Below are positions 1 to 12,500 of a stretch of DNA of 64,000 bases, piece by piece. Below the pieces are notes generated by a model that saw nothing but the letters and a program-made list of their open reading frames with translations, did not search any database and was not told the DNA's origin. The translations under genes were made by a program, and so were the position numbers. The stretch's first letter is position 1; the number at the start of each line of letters is the position of its first letter. Source of the DNA: Meandrina meandrites (Eukaryota > Cnidaria > Anthozoa > Scleractinia > Meandrinidae). The stretch spans positions 33,735,939-33,799,938 of the forward strand of contig OY855911.1 of NCBI GenBank assembly GCA_963693305.1, in the 5' to 3' direction.

Positions 1-1186
1 GGTACATTTAATACATTTTCTTAAGTTATGTATTAGCTGCAAACTATTCATATTGATAAAGCTTAATAACAAACAGACATTGTAGCTCTTCGAGCTTTTT
101 TAATTGCTGTCGGCCATAAGCAAAGATTATTAAACTTGGTGCGTGTGCGCTATCTCTTTTACTTTTTGTCTTCAAAAGCCTGCTACTTTGTATATGCCAC
201 ACAAATTGTCAAATTGGTATCGAGGCTCGCGTACCTGTCGTGAAGGTGATAGTCGACGCAGCTGTTGTAGTGCTGTCGGGGATGTGTCATTCGACTTAAT
301 CCGTTATCGTTTTGTCCTCTTTATAAAACGGATAAAAACCTTAACTCATGTGACTTTGTATTATGATAACTTACAGTGTCTCGGGTTTATTTTAGTTATC
401 TTAGGATCGGAAACTAGAGTCAGAGGAAGACGGTAAAGTTCGAATACTATCAATATATTAAAGCGTACTCTCGGCGGTAGATTAATTGGATCAATAACAT
501 TCATCCTGAAATCTCGTTATGATACGATACATATAATACATCGAAAAACTAAACGCGATTTTTTTTCTCTTTTCCGCCATTAAATCAGTACGTGCGCGGA
601 AGGACAATTTGGCGCCAAAATACGCCAATTACCCAATCACATTCACTGAAGATACATACATAATTGATTTTCGGTAAAATGTCAACAAACAACCTGTGAC
701 AAAACACGTCCTTCTTTGGAGACATGTCTGCTAATGTTAAGGGTCTGTTAAGCTTTCTTTTGCGTGACTTAAATTATGTTCAGTTATTATTGGCGAACAT
801 AAATTCATTTTTGCATCAGCGCTCTAAACATTTCAAGTCCAAGCTCGAAAGCCGCTTCACATACATTGACTGCATTGCCCACGGGGGCGCCGACTGTCGA
901 GTTAGAAAATCATAACATATAGAATACACGTACATTGAATCCGTCCAAAAAAGCGGAGAGGTTCGATCAAATTGTAACTTATCAATAAAAAAAGTCTTAA
1001 TAAGCAAATATTTTTGTAGTTTTTTAAAAGCCGTTTCTTAAGCAGATACAGCTTTGTATAAAGAAGGTGCTTAGACATGATGCAACCGCTAGTTGTTAAC
1101 ACTCTTAAGTGAAAACGTGTTAATGTATGTATGTAAAGGCGAGCAGTTCTCTTTATGACCTAAATTTTGATAAGCAGCTGAAGTGA
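1..1186 (-). other. Intron of gene B; no coding exon seen
   Basis: This lies downstream of the first exon of gene B on the minus strand. I found no CRD-like peptide, no strong acceptor followed by a cysteine-rich frame, and no clear repeat. Short open frames on both strands look random. Confidence 0.5.
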
Positions 1187-1192
1187 ACTTAC

Positions 1193-1700
1193 TTTTACCG
1201 CTATCTTTGAAGTTTGGTGGCGTGAAGCACCTCTCTCGGTAACCTTTTGTGGTGCGAGGGTTATCTCTCACCGGCAGAATGTCGCACATGGCCACAGTCC
1301 ATTCAAGCCCTTTATTGAGAATAACATCCCTGCATTTTGTTGCGTAGTCGTGGCAAACGGCTCTGCAGGGTAAATACGGGCCTTTTATTTCCTCGCTACA
1401 TCGCGGTACGAACAGCGAACAGATCATGGTGTTTACAGTACTCGAGCAGTTGCCCAGAAGCCTACTCAAAGACGTGACGGCGTTCGATGCGCTGCCGAAA
1501 TGGTGATCATAATCATAGTTAGCGGTGTATTCGTAACCACATAGCTTTTCAAGTCCTGCTATTGTTCTGTTGACTAGGCCACATTGTGGTTCAGCGCGAG
1601 AAAATCCCATACAAAACATAGCAGAAAACAGGAGGGCGAAGAACTTTAGCTGCTGAAACCTATTGAGAGAAAACAGGAGAAGGAAAGCGAAAATTTTCAT
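1193..1700 (-). CDS. First exon of a second Frizzled-CRD gene (partial, runs off the left edge)
   Basis: Gene B. This exon encodes a hydrophobic signal peptide followed by one Frizzled-type cysteine-rich domain with ten cysteines. Diagnostic pieces are MICSLFVPRC, LPCRAVC and MCDILP. I chose the ATG at 1700, not the one at 1733, because the hydrophobic leader starts there (MKIFAFLLLF). The exon ends at a strong donor, GTAAGT at 1192-1187, in phase 1. The leader-plus-class-1-CRD layout and the phase are those of exon 1 of the six-CRD gene at 18027, so this is probably a tandem paralogue. No later exon is visible between 1 and 1192, so the rest lies outside the window. CRDs of this fold bind Wnt or other lipid-bearing ligands in known proteins; the ligand here is unknown. 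Confidence 0.8.
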
Positions 1701-3619
1701 GATCTGTACTATGCACCTACTTTCAATTGACAATACACCGATTCACACCGATGGTTTTCATCGCAGCTACAAGACAGAAGAAATCACGTTACTTACATCT
1801 TTCAAATCTCAATGATAAAGCGAGGGACAGATAGCTGGGTAGTTAACTGACTCGTCTATTCCTGTTTCTTCAGTGATAAGGTCAGTCCAATACGCGCTCA
1901 CGCAGAAACAAAAGGATAGTGCAAACAAGTTTAGAACGCGCGTGAATTGTGGCTGAAAACGTGTGAAATGCAAATTTGGCGAATTTGATTCCTTAACGGG
2001 TGGCTGACTTTAAATATCTCGCCAATTTAATCTGAAGCGATCAGCGATAGCGGGCTAACTTTACTCTGATTTACTGTTCAATATTACAGCCGCAGAGGGA
2101 ATCAAACTGACAGTCGAAACTTCGATTTCAGTCTTGATTTTGATATCCTATCTAATTGCTCTACGATGCCAACCTCAATATCCACGAGGCATGTTTCATG
2201 TGGGGTGGAAAAAATACACTTGCTTCAATCAAAGTTTGGGTAAGATAGTTCAAGAACATGAGATCTGACACGCACCGCATACACGCGATCAAAAACAGAA
2301 ACTAGGAAATTTCTTCTGTTTCTTGATGAGGTCTAAAGAAATGTCTTTAATTTGTCTGAATGAAACTAATTATTCAAAACGGACTGCGTTATTATGCAAA
2401 CAAACTTTGTCTTTTATCATAATGTTTGTCTATGAGAATTTAAATAATATCACGCAAGTTTAACCATAATACGCATGCGTATAGTCGCTCGATTATGACA
2501 AGCGATTCAAGAGAGGAAATGAATTCCTTCATTGCTTGATCGTAAAGTTCGTTTAAAGTTAACTAAATCTTTTGTTTTTGCCCATAAATGGCCATGTTGA
2601 TTTCCTTTCTTTTTTTTTTCGTCCCACAATGACAAGGCCTCCTCAACTGCACGATATATATAGATTCATCCACAGTGCATAGAACTGGAAGCGTTAGAGA
2701 GGCAACTTGCAGCTGCCACCATCGTATCGCCCCGTGTAGGCTGATCTGGTGACTTCCGTAAGTCGCTTAGGAGTTAGGTTTCGTGAACCAGCTCACTCGC
2801 TTCACACGCCGCTCCCGCAGCCCCGCGCTCGGTAGAGTGGTATCTACACTTCCCTCGTGTGCACGGTATATACGTATCCTTCACTCTCACTCTCCTGCCT
2901 AGCGTTAGGATACTGACTCGCTTAGCATTCTATCACACGCTTCCACGTGCACTGCAAGCTGCAGTATGCCATTATTTTGCTTCGGAATGACCTGTAACCT
3001 TCGCCGCCTTCCTATTCCCTTATGGAAACATATGAAGAGCTTGATAAGAGACATAAGGCGGCCAAATACTGTGTGAGTCAACGAAGACGGAAGTAATTTG
3101 CTTCACGTCAGACAAAGCAATATCTATTGGTATTGGAATACAGAATTTTGCGTGTGGTCCAAAAATAATAATTCCATTTTGGGTTTCTCTGTCATCAGGA
3201 ATTAATAGCATTTTAATTAGCACTTAAAAGTTAATATTTTGGGGTTGGCTGTTGAATATTGTACACATTTTCGCATGATAAAGGCTTGTTGCCTAAAATA
3301 AAAGTGCTATACGTGTAATTAACGTGCAGTGGCATTAATGACTGTGTTCGCATGACTCAAGAAAATGAATCAAAACGGCTAACATATACAATTTTTTCAT
3401 CAAAAAGAATATTATTATATTTTAACTGAGAAGCCTTTCTAGACCTATCGAGGACACTGAAATTCCTTTTCTTATAGCAGTGCGATGCTGATAAAACCCG
3501 TACGAAATTACATCCGGGACTCCAATGGCGTGTTATTTATATCCTGACTGGTGGGGATATTGATGACATGATTTCGCGCCATTGCACGGGCTGCCAACCA
3601 GTGAAACGCCGGTTTAAAG

Positions 3620-3859
3620 ATGGCGATTGATAGAGAAGTTAATGTCCGGCCCACTGAAGCCAACATAAAATCGTTCACTAAGGAGCAGGAAAATACAAAC
3701 AAGAAGAAGAAAACTTTATATGACTTAAAACAATTCAAGAGTTTCTTGCAAAGTAGACCAAAGGAAAAGATATTTAAGAAATTCCAGACGCCAGGCTGCA
3801 AGAGTTTACACATTAAAGGTTTGTGCCTTCGATTCACTTCTGTTACTTTTTGTCTATAA
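3620..3859 (+). CDS. Possible fragment or first exon of a KIAA1958/Crypton-like protein
   Basis: A 79-codon frame opens at an ATG in the context AAAGATGGCG. Residues 20-45 contain KEQENTNKKKKTLYDLKQFK. From memory, this resembles the N-terminal segment of Crypton-derived KIAA1958/ZMYM-type proteins that are abundant in corals. The expected continuation of that domain is absent. A possible donor after CACATTAAAG (about 3818) could make this a first exon, but no downstream exon was found. It may equally be a degraded remnant. Low certainty. Confidence 0.3.
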   Translation: MAIDREVNVRPTEANIKSFTKEQENTNKKKKTLYDLKQFKSFLQSRPKEKIFKKFQTPGCKSLHIKGLCLRFTSVTFCL

Positions 3860-4128
3860 TAAAAAGAACATTATTACACGTTGGCTCAAAGACATGAATT
3901 TTATGTTCTCGTGGCAAAAACAATATCGCACTCGTTCGCTACACTCACTCGTGAGATATTGTTTTTGTTACTCCAACATATAAATTCGAGCCGTTCGTTT
4001 GTTGATGTCGTCTTATCGCCAACGTTTCAGTGAATCAACATTGACTCCTGGTTGTCGTTGGCCATTTTCTGGTCAGCTATAACTAGTTCCAAATTACTCA
4101 AAATAACATTTGCAACATGAAAGTGTGC

Positions 4129-4200
4129 AGGTGATATGTGATCTTCGCAGTGAATTTCCAATTGGAATTGGAAATTCACTGCGAAGATCACATATCACCT
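4129..4200. repeat. Perfect 72-bp palindrome with 2-bp centre
   Basis: Arms of 35 bp at 4129-4163 and 4166-4200 are exact reverse complements around a central GG. The right-arm sequence (GCGAAGATCACATATCACCT and neighbours) recurs once more directly, at about 4413-4448, in the tail of the adjacent SINE. Confidence 0.85.
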
Positions 4201-4306
4201 TCATATATATCCGCAGTTCAAATATGAATCATTTCATATACTACACGTCATTTCACTCCTTTCACGGGAAAATAAGAACTCACAATTGACCTCGCTCCCA
4301 ATGTGT

Positions 4307-4475
4307 GGCTTCATAGCTCAGTTGGTAGAGCATCGCACCGGTATCGCGGAGGTCACGGGTTCGAATCCCGATGAAGCCCTGATTTTTTTCAGGCTTCTTC
4401 ATTCCAATTGCTTAAATTGGAAATTCACTGCGAAGATCACATATCACCTTCATATATATCCGCAGTTCATATACA
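4307..4475 (+). repeat. tRNA-derived SINE with a recognisable tRNA head
   Basis: Positions 4307-4378 fold as a 72-nt tRNA-like cloverleaf. The acceptor arms GGCTTCA/TGAAGCC pair, the D arm is GCTC..GAGC, and the T loop is TTCGAAT. The anticodon loop reads CCGGTAT (GGT at 34-36), but position 33 is C rather than T. An A-C mismatch closes the anticodon stem and another opens the T stem, so a working tRNA gene is unlikely. The head is followed by a T-rich stretch and a tail shared with the nearby palindrome. Confidence 0.7.
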
Positions 4476-6324
4476 CGTCATGAAAGTGTGCCTTGCTTTC
4501 CACTGGCATCGCGTTTTAAAATATTTAGGCTCGGGCATACGCACACATCAAAACTGCGAGATTTCAAGCTCAATTAACACAATCACTCTGCATTGGATAT
4601 CACTGGAAAGATCACTTCCTCCTGTAGAACTTGAGCATAATTGATCCCTTTTTTGATTAAAGGCGATGACGTCAGAAGTTGAACAAAGGCCCGCACTCGT
4701 CACGGGCGGTTTTGGTGTTTCGGGTGTACAACAAACGCAGGCAACAAAATATTTAAATTTTATTTCATGTTGGTGAAGGTACTGTGATATTGTGTAAGTG
4801 TGGAGTGAATAATGGCGATATACGTTAAATACGTTTATGTACAGCAGTTACAGGTGCATAACATGGTTGTTATATAGCTAATCACGCAACACTCTCGCCG
4901 ACTAGTCACGTAACACTTGCGGCGACTAGCAGTGTCACATTTCATTTTTTTTTTTTTTTTTCATTTTGGAACTGAATGGGTTCACTTGACTTGTATAACG
5001 TCGTTTTTGAGGTCGTTTTTATTCTTAGTTGCTCTCACTAAGTCCATTATAGACTACTTGTAGTCGGTCTTTTCTCTAAGGGTCGGTGGAGCGCTTTTAT
5101 ATCGGGAACTGGGCGAACCACCAGGCGGTATGGATGGGAAGGGCTTGGGACGAGACGCTGTTGTCTCGCCACAATCTCCCCGTCTCGCGTCTTAAACCCT
5201 AGTTTACAGCATTCCCTTTCTGAATTTCGAGAGAAAAACAGACTGCATGCAGTCTAAGTCCATTATTGCATATGGAACATTTTGCATTTTATACTTTGTA
5301 ATATACTTGTTATGTTGTGGTAAATATAACGATCTGCTTTAACTTACAGCAAATAACTGACTGAATGGGAAAAAGTATTACCTATCAAAAGTTTTACCTA
5401 TGCGTTAAGATAGCTTTTCCTAACTAGCCACTTGACGTTTTACAAGGTTTTCTTAGTTTCCAATACTCGTGTGTCACGGACGCACTAGTGTAACATGGCC
5501 GCACGCAGGCTAGTGTGACCCAAACTCTAATGATGTGCTCCTACAAACGGCTGTCTTATCTACTACATGTTAATAACGAACTAAGGTCGTGTTCTCAATC
5601 GTTTTAACCGCAAACAGTTTTGATGGTCTGTGTACACTTCTTTTGAACTAGCCATTTAACGTATTTACTCGACTGAACGCCGCGGCGCTCTTTAAAACAT
5701 TAGTGGTTCGGTTGCGACACTTATTTGAGGGCGGCGCTCTTTAAAATTCATTACAACATTTGTAATTGGTCACAAGAGAGATAGATAGAGCAATGAAATA
5801 TAGCCACTTCGAACTGAAAAGCACTGAGGCTGTTTTAGATTGAGTTGTACCGTACTTGTTTTTTAGTTTCACTCCTCAAACAATTCAGTTTGATGCTTCG
5901 ATTAAGCGCCGCGTTGTTGTGAATGAATGCGGCGCTTATTCGAGGGCGGCGCCCTTATATGGTGCACTTCATCGGGGGCAGCCCTAAGAGTAAATATGGT
6001 AGTTGAGTTTCTGGTGTCGTATTACAAATACGCTGTTTCGTTTGATTTGGTTTCCGCTTTTAGCAAGTGAATCAAGTTTGATGCCCAATGAAAAGGTTGA
6101 ACAACCAAACCAAGTGAAAACAGGTATTTCCCTATACGAAATAACCAAAAAGCCCAAACAACCCAACTGAAAACTGTTGATCAAATACAACAGAACCTAG
6201 GTGCACTTGGTAAAACATAAACCAATTGGTGACGACGTAGAATATCTTGATAGTGAGGTAGCTTGTGCTTTAGAACATAAACCCTTGTTAGTGCACGTGC
6301 TCGCCATGCCATCCACACGTGCGT

Positions 6325-6503
6325 TCACGCATCGGACTCGTGCATCACGTTCTCAAACCGCTGAGCAGAAAACTGCTTTGCACCGCGGCGCCAGCGGAAA
6401 TACATCACGCCTATCACCACAGCTGCGAATAACGCACCCAGCAAAATAACAATACCGGCTATCATTCCACCTTTGTTAGACGCTTTCTGTTGTTCCTTCA
6501 CGG
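6325..6503 (-). CDS. Gene A exon 8: transmembrane segment and short cytoplasmic tail
   Basis: The acceptor ACTCTCATTTCAG precedes 6503 (phase 1). The frame gives a short polar stalk, a strongly hydrophobic span (GGMIAGIVILLGALFAAVVI), then FRWRRGAK as a positive stop-transfer signal, and ends at TGA (6327-6325) after HESDA. No obvious signalling motif is present in the tail. Confidence 0.85.
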
Positions 6504-9500
6504 CTGAAATGAGAGTAAGGGAGAGTTATTTCTGTTATCATTAAAAGGGCTTTGTCACGGATTTTAATAGATTTTCGAACATGCAAAATTTATATTTGTA
6601 GGCTAGGAAACCCAAGTCATCTCACTTCGCAACCGCACCCGGGCCCAAAACAAATGAATTAGTAGTTTTGTTATGTAAGAAGGTCTCTTCAATAGGGAAA
6701 CTGTTTACAGAAATACTTTAAACCTTTTTCCTTGATTGATAATAGGGAAGCAACTTTGGTCTAAACGTTATTTCTCTAAACGTTAATTAATACTTGATGA
6801 TAACATATTTGATGTGGTGCGCGTCATTCTCAAAGTAGAATTTTGAAAAATGTATATATAGCAGTTATGAAGTGTATTGACAACATCGAACAGGGGTGAG
6901 GGTGAGACGTTGGATGGGGGGGTGGGGGCGTGGGGGCATAAAGTGTTAAATCAAGATAAGACTGGAGGTTGCCGTAGTTGGAACAAGTCCTGTAGCTCCC
7001 CCCACCCCACCCCAATCCCACTCCAGATGAGTTCCCAGTGATTCATACCTTCCGCTCTCTTCGAAGGCCAGGCAACTGGGAACACAGTCAGATGACATAA
7101 GCCTTTGTTTTTGGGGTCATCATCATCCGGATATATCATAGAGCAGTCTGGCAAAGGAATGCTGTTTTTCTCGAATTCCCCTCCACAATCTCTCCTGACC
7201 TGAAAAAATAGCCACAAAAATGATTCTCGCTTGTTTAACGGCTCGTGAATACAATTCGCACATTTTTCATAAAGAAATATATATCGCTATGCGGGAGGTG
7301 CGGGGGTGGAGATACCTCCCGAAAATTTGGGTTGAGGCGTACGGCGTAATTCCTGAACCTCTTACCTTTTTTTTCAAACCAAAGTATGCGATTTTCCTAC
7401 TCTATTTCTGACCTCATCCAAAAATCCATACTCTATTTCAGACTGTGTTTCAAACTCCTACCGGTTATTTTGTATCCTACACAACAATCAAACTGTATAA
7501 TTGAGTTTCAAGAAACATGTCGTGATAAAGGCGTTATCGAAGACGGCGCGCTTCCCGCGACAAAGGTGTTCTCACAAAATCTGCCTTTGGAAAAGTTGAA
7601 ATGTAAACAAACCTGCTCACAAACAGATCTGCAAGGCATATACACGGACAGATCGTTTGGCTTACACGGAGGGACAGTGGTGTAACACAGGTACTTTTTC
7701 AACTCTGGTGAACATTGGGAGTCCAGGATGTCCTGCAATACTGTTCTGCTGGTCTGATACTTCTCCAGGACAAAAGTCTGATTATAATGCAGATCTTTGG
7801 AGCAGTACTTTGGTTCCACAACCTTGCTGCACTCTCCACTACGTCTAGCGGCTAGAAAAACGAACAGAAAGAAAGAAAGAAAGTGGTAATGATTGTATTG
7901 GCACTGCAACTGAACAAAAAGCAGAATGGATGGGTGATGACGGAGTGTGGTGGTCTTGAAATATGGAAAGAATGGGACGAGATAAGAGAATGAGACGGGA
8001 TAGAAGGGAGGGGTAAGACGGGATGGGACAGGATGGCAAGTAATGTGGTTGGATTGGGAGAAGGCGCGGGGGGGGGGGGGGGGGGGGGGGAAGCAGCACA
8101 TTTCTAGGCCAAAATACCCCACATCTAAATATTAGTGCGAGAATAAGAAGATCTACATCAGAATATTTTGAAGCCATCCAATAAATTCGCAGTTCGTGTT
8201 TTATCACGTCTGAAACACTCGGCTACGCCTCGTGTTTTAAACTTGATAAAACACTGCTGCTCATTCATTCAACATTACTAAACACCTTTAAATTTAAGCT
8301 TATTTTCTGGTAGTCTCCTTCGCAGCCGTTGTTTGGGCTCGTCACGCAACGCTCCCTCGCGTGACGAGCCCAAACAACGGCTGCGAAGGAGACTAATTTT
8401 CTGGCGGTATTTACCCAGAATGACGTATATTACATCTGACAGGTAAAATAAGGTCGTTCGGTTGTCAGTTTATACTTACCAGGATTAGAAGTGCTTGGTT
8501 TAAATCCCTCGGGCACAAAACAAGTGTTGGGGAAATTATCCTGCTCCGGCAACAGATCACACAGAGCTCTAAACATGCCAGCGTGTGAAGCTAGCGACAG
8601 AAGCCCCTGACACTTGTTCACAAACTCCAAACAGACACTACGACAGGGAAGGACGGGCTTCTGCAATCCTTCCACGCACTTTGGCATGTAGAATGAGCAC
8701 ATTATTGTTTTGCTGTATGGGGAACAGAGGTTTAAAAAGTTTAGGAAAAACTCCAGATTTTTTCCTTTGACTTGTTGATATGGCTTGCCATCAATTGGTG
8801 GGAAGTCTGCAGTGAGATCATAACCAGCTCCTGCACAAGCTTTGGCTTTCAGAGAAACGCAATGAGTAGGGTCATCTGTGAATACGAAAAAAACCACTAA
8901 ATTATTGCCTGAATTTAGAATACAGTAAAATCCTCATTTCTCGCACCCTCAATTTATTAATCCTCAATATTTATGTCCTCAATTTATTCACTTGAACCTG
9001 CCGATAACTCGAACCACAAGTTGCTTCTATTTGATTTGCTTTACTTGGTCGAACGCTACAATTTTTTTCCCGATTTTTTCGAATTCCGCGCTTTCTCGAA
9101 CTAATTTCTGTTTAGTTTTCCTTGGAGGATTTCACTGTAACTATATGAATGGTTTTGTTTTTGTATTTTCAGACTAGCATGATTTTCGAATGCCAACACT
9201 TGCCACATGACAGCTTGGTCGAGACAGAGCAGTCATGTAAAGAAATGATGGCAGATGTTAAACTTGGTAGAAATACAAAAAGATGATTTAACATCATAAA
9301 TGACATTAGGTACCTACGCCGCGCAGCTGGCGGGTTTACGCGCTCGAATACTTTGTTTCGGTGACAGAGCCTCTAACGAGAGGGACAAAGCTCTCGTTTA
9401 TAATTCTTCCATTTACATTTAGCATAACCCAGTGATTGACTGCTAGGCAAACTTGCAATCTGATAAGCTACGTACGCAAGGGCGGTCAGAATATTGATAG

Positions 9501-12500
9501 ACTCCTCTAGGAGGGCTTAGCCCCACGTCAACTATCAGCAAAGTTCAATAATAAATAATAATAATCTTTAATGAGGAAACTTTTTCACATATAAGTGGTT
9601 TTCAAAAAGGACCTCGAAGATTAAAACTAAAAACTAAAATTATCTACATTGAGTTAAAAGAGGATTAAAAATACGAATTTTATAAACACTTAAATTAAGT
9701 AATTAGAAACCTGCCGCTTAAAAATATTTACACTGTCAGAGTCTCGTATAATCTGGCTAAGAGAATTAAAATCATCAACTGCGTGATAGGCGGTTCTCTG
9801 TTTTCCCCAATTTCTCTTGACGCAGGGGAGTCTGAGATTGACTTTATTTCTTCTAATTGTCAAATAGGAGTAGGCACTATAGCCTATGTGCAAAGCCGTC
9901 CATGACTTGAGCGAATCATTTGAAAACATTTGAAGAGCAAGAACAAAAACGTCATGCTACTTATCTTGGGAATATTTTTTGGAAGTTTTTTGGCTTTTAC
10001 ATGACGGACTGACCGTCGGCTCACCTGAAACAGGAGGATCCGGATCAGGGATTTTCCACGGCCATGGCGCTGGCCAACTCTTCACGTCACACAGTCCATT
10101 AGAACTGTCTCCTACTGGAAATAGGTAATCACAGTGTAAAGCTGGAATGTTGTTGGCCTTCAAAACATCACCGCAATCACGAGTGATTCTCTTACAGAAC
10201 TCCCTGCACGGCAGGTGAACAACAGTAATGTCTGCAGTGCATGGAGGCATGCGGGTTTGACACAGATACTTCTCAATATCAGGTGAGCACCCCGAGTCTA
10301 TAATGGGTTGAAGTATGGTGAACTCCGATTTTTTTTGGTCCTCTGTTGGCAGGAAAGTGTTGTCATAATGAAGATCTTTTGTACACTTGGTAGACGTTAC
10401 TGGGTAGCAGACATCCCTAACAGAGACTGTGAAAAAAAAACATAATTAATCCATGCTGATAAGCTGAGTATTCGAGTATACACTCTTTTTCTTTTATAAG
10501 AACGTTGAGGCTGAGATTTGACCCAAAATTTAAGAAAATGTATGGGCTAAAATAAGAACATCCTCAGGCTTAGCCAAATTTTACGCGTTCCTATAAAAAA
10601 GAGTGTAATATAATTCCCTAGCACATTACAGAAGACAAATTAAATAAATGTGTTGGTGCAGATTTCTAGAGATTGTTAATACGGGAAAAACAAAAATAAC
10701 TGTCTACTCCCAGTTGATGCACAGTGTACAACAATCAGTAAGGTTCAGTGTTTCTGTGTTGGAGCTAGTGGATTCTGGTGATCGCCTAGTGGATTGAATC
10801 CCTTGCTTACCTGCTGATGCCGGAGTAATCATTTGAGAATGGATTGATTACTTGAGTGGCGAATGGTACCAAGACAATGATAATGGGTCTCGGTTATTTT
10901 TGATCTGATATCGAAATCTTGGAAGCCATTTAAATTTTAAAAACGTTACAGTGGTTGAAAGTGTTCTTATCACTTTCCCCCTCATGAAGGTCTAGGGTTT
11001 TACCATTTGCCACTTCTTTATTGCGCCTCTCAACATCATGCGAACTGTGACGTTCAAAGCCCAACTGATGATTGGGTTTTTCGCTGTCGTCAATCACAAT
11101 TATGACAGACGAGCCCGAAAAACAGAAAAAAACAAAATGGATTGAAATCTGCAAATCAAAACCGACAGACGTGACCTTTTGACCTGGCTGAAATGAAATT
11201 CTGTTTCCTGAGAGGTCCGCTTAGATGATTGATGGCAGCAAAAAACGTAAACAGTTGGTTGAGGTTTGAATTTCAGAGTTCACATGATATTGAAAGTTGC
11301 AATTATGTACTGGCCAAAGACAACAGTTTTCAGCTAGTGCATCCCAGTTGCAAACCATTCTCATCCCCAGAGGCCACGATCCTTCTGGTCTGCGTCAGGA
11401 AGTCTCGATTCCTGGGGCAGACCAGAAGGATTGCGGCCTCTGGGGACGAGAATGGTTGCAAACAGGAAAAGAAGAGCTGGTTGTAACCAAGCAAGTAAAT
11501 GTTAAGCATACATACACAGCTGTGTAGTGGAACTAATCAGGAATTTTTCTGGCATAATGCACTTGTTTGCAGTCCCATCATACACTGGCAGCAGGTCACA
11601 CAGTGCTACTGTCATCCCCAAAGTCGACACCAATTGTAATTCAGCCTTGCACTTGTCAGTAAAGTCCAAACAAACTTGACGGCATGGCAACATGGGCCTA
11701 CCACTTCCAGGGACACATTTTGGAAGAAACAGTGAACAAAGAATTAAGCTACTGTAAGGAGAACATGAAAGCAGAGGAATAAGTTTGTCCAGTAGTTCTC
11801 CTTTCCTTTCTTGGAAGGACTTGTTGTCGACTTTAGGATATGGATATTTTGCAGTGTATTTGTATCCGGCATTGGCGCATGATGTCACAGTAAGTTCTTC
11901 ACAGGTACCAAGGGCTGTTAAAAACAATAATAATGCAATAAATTGAATAACTAGTTCAGTTAACAAACTGCCTCCTGTATATCCAAGGTGGGTGCCTGGG
12001 ATACCTGGGGGGCCTCCAGTGTGCTCCGCCAAGCCCTCCTCTCCCCCCAGATGGCATATTGTTCAAGCTGCCATCAGACATGGCAGGCAAACATCACCAA
12101 AATACCACCATGATATGAGGGCCTGACACCAGACCATAATGTCCGGGAGTAGAGAATCTTGACCCTGGCAAGAGCTAGGAAGGTACCACTGACCAATATG
12201 ACAGCTGGCTGCATACTCATTGTTGGTTAACTTAGTTAATTTGCATTTAACTCCTTTAAAAAAGAAAACAGTGTGACCAGCCTGTAGCAGTCAAAGTATT
12301 TGACTATCTGATTGAAGAAACAATGACCCAGGGGCATAAACCATGAAAAATATGACCCCATGGTATTCTGGGTAGACAGCATCCCAGGGGGGTGGGGGGT
12401 ACTTGAAGTATACATGACGGGGGTTCCAACGTATTTTTTTGGGTTGAAAATTTACAAGCTCTGTATTTTTTTAGGTCAAGAGATCTGTGAAGCATTTTTT

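Larger units (their letters stand above)
1701..6324. other. Intergenic region between the two Frizzled-CRD genes
   Basis: This lies between the start of gene B and the end of gene A. It holds a GC-richer block (about 2640-3010) with a TATATATAG stretch, a small coding fragment (3620-3859), a 72-bp palindrome (4129-4200), a tRNA-derived SINE (4307-4470), and a degraded repeat with GGCGGCGCTC-like motifs near 5680-5960. No other gene is supported. Confidence 0.5.

Noticed and set aside
4307..4378. A functional tRNA gene
   Set aside because: Mismatches in the anticodon and T stems, C in place of the invariant T at position 33, and a SINE tail shared with nearby repeats.
4286..4483. Open frame reading FIAQLVEHRTG and following residues
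   Set aside because: It is the translation of the tRNA head of a SINE, a common false protein prediction.
7845..8207. Proline-rich open frames on the minus strand
   Set aside because: They read through intron 5 of gene A, with the prolines coming from the poly-G tract.
10930..11154. 74-codon frame on the minus strand in intron 3 of gene A
   Set aside because: No acceptor-donor pair in phase with the neighbouring CRD exons, and exons 3 and 4 join in frame without it.
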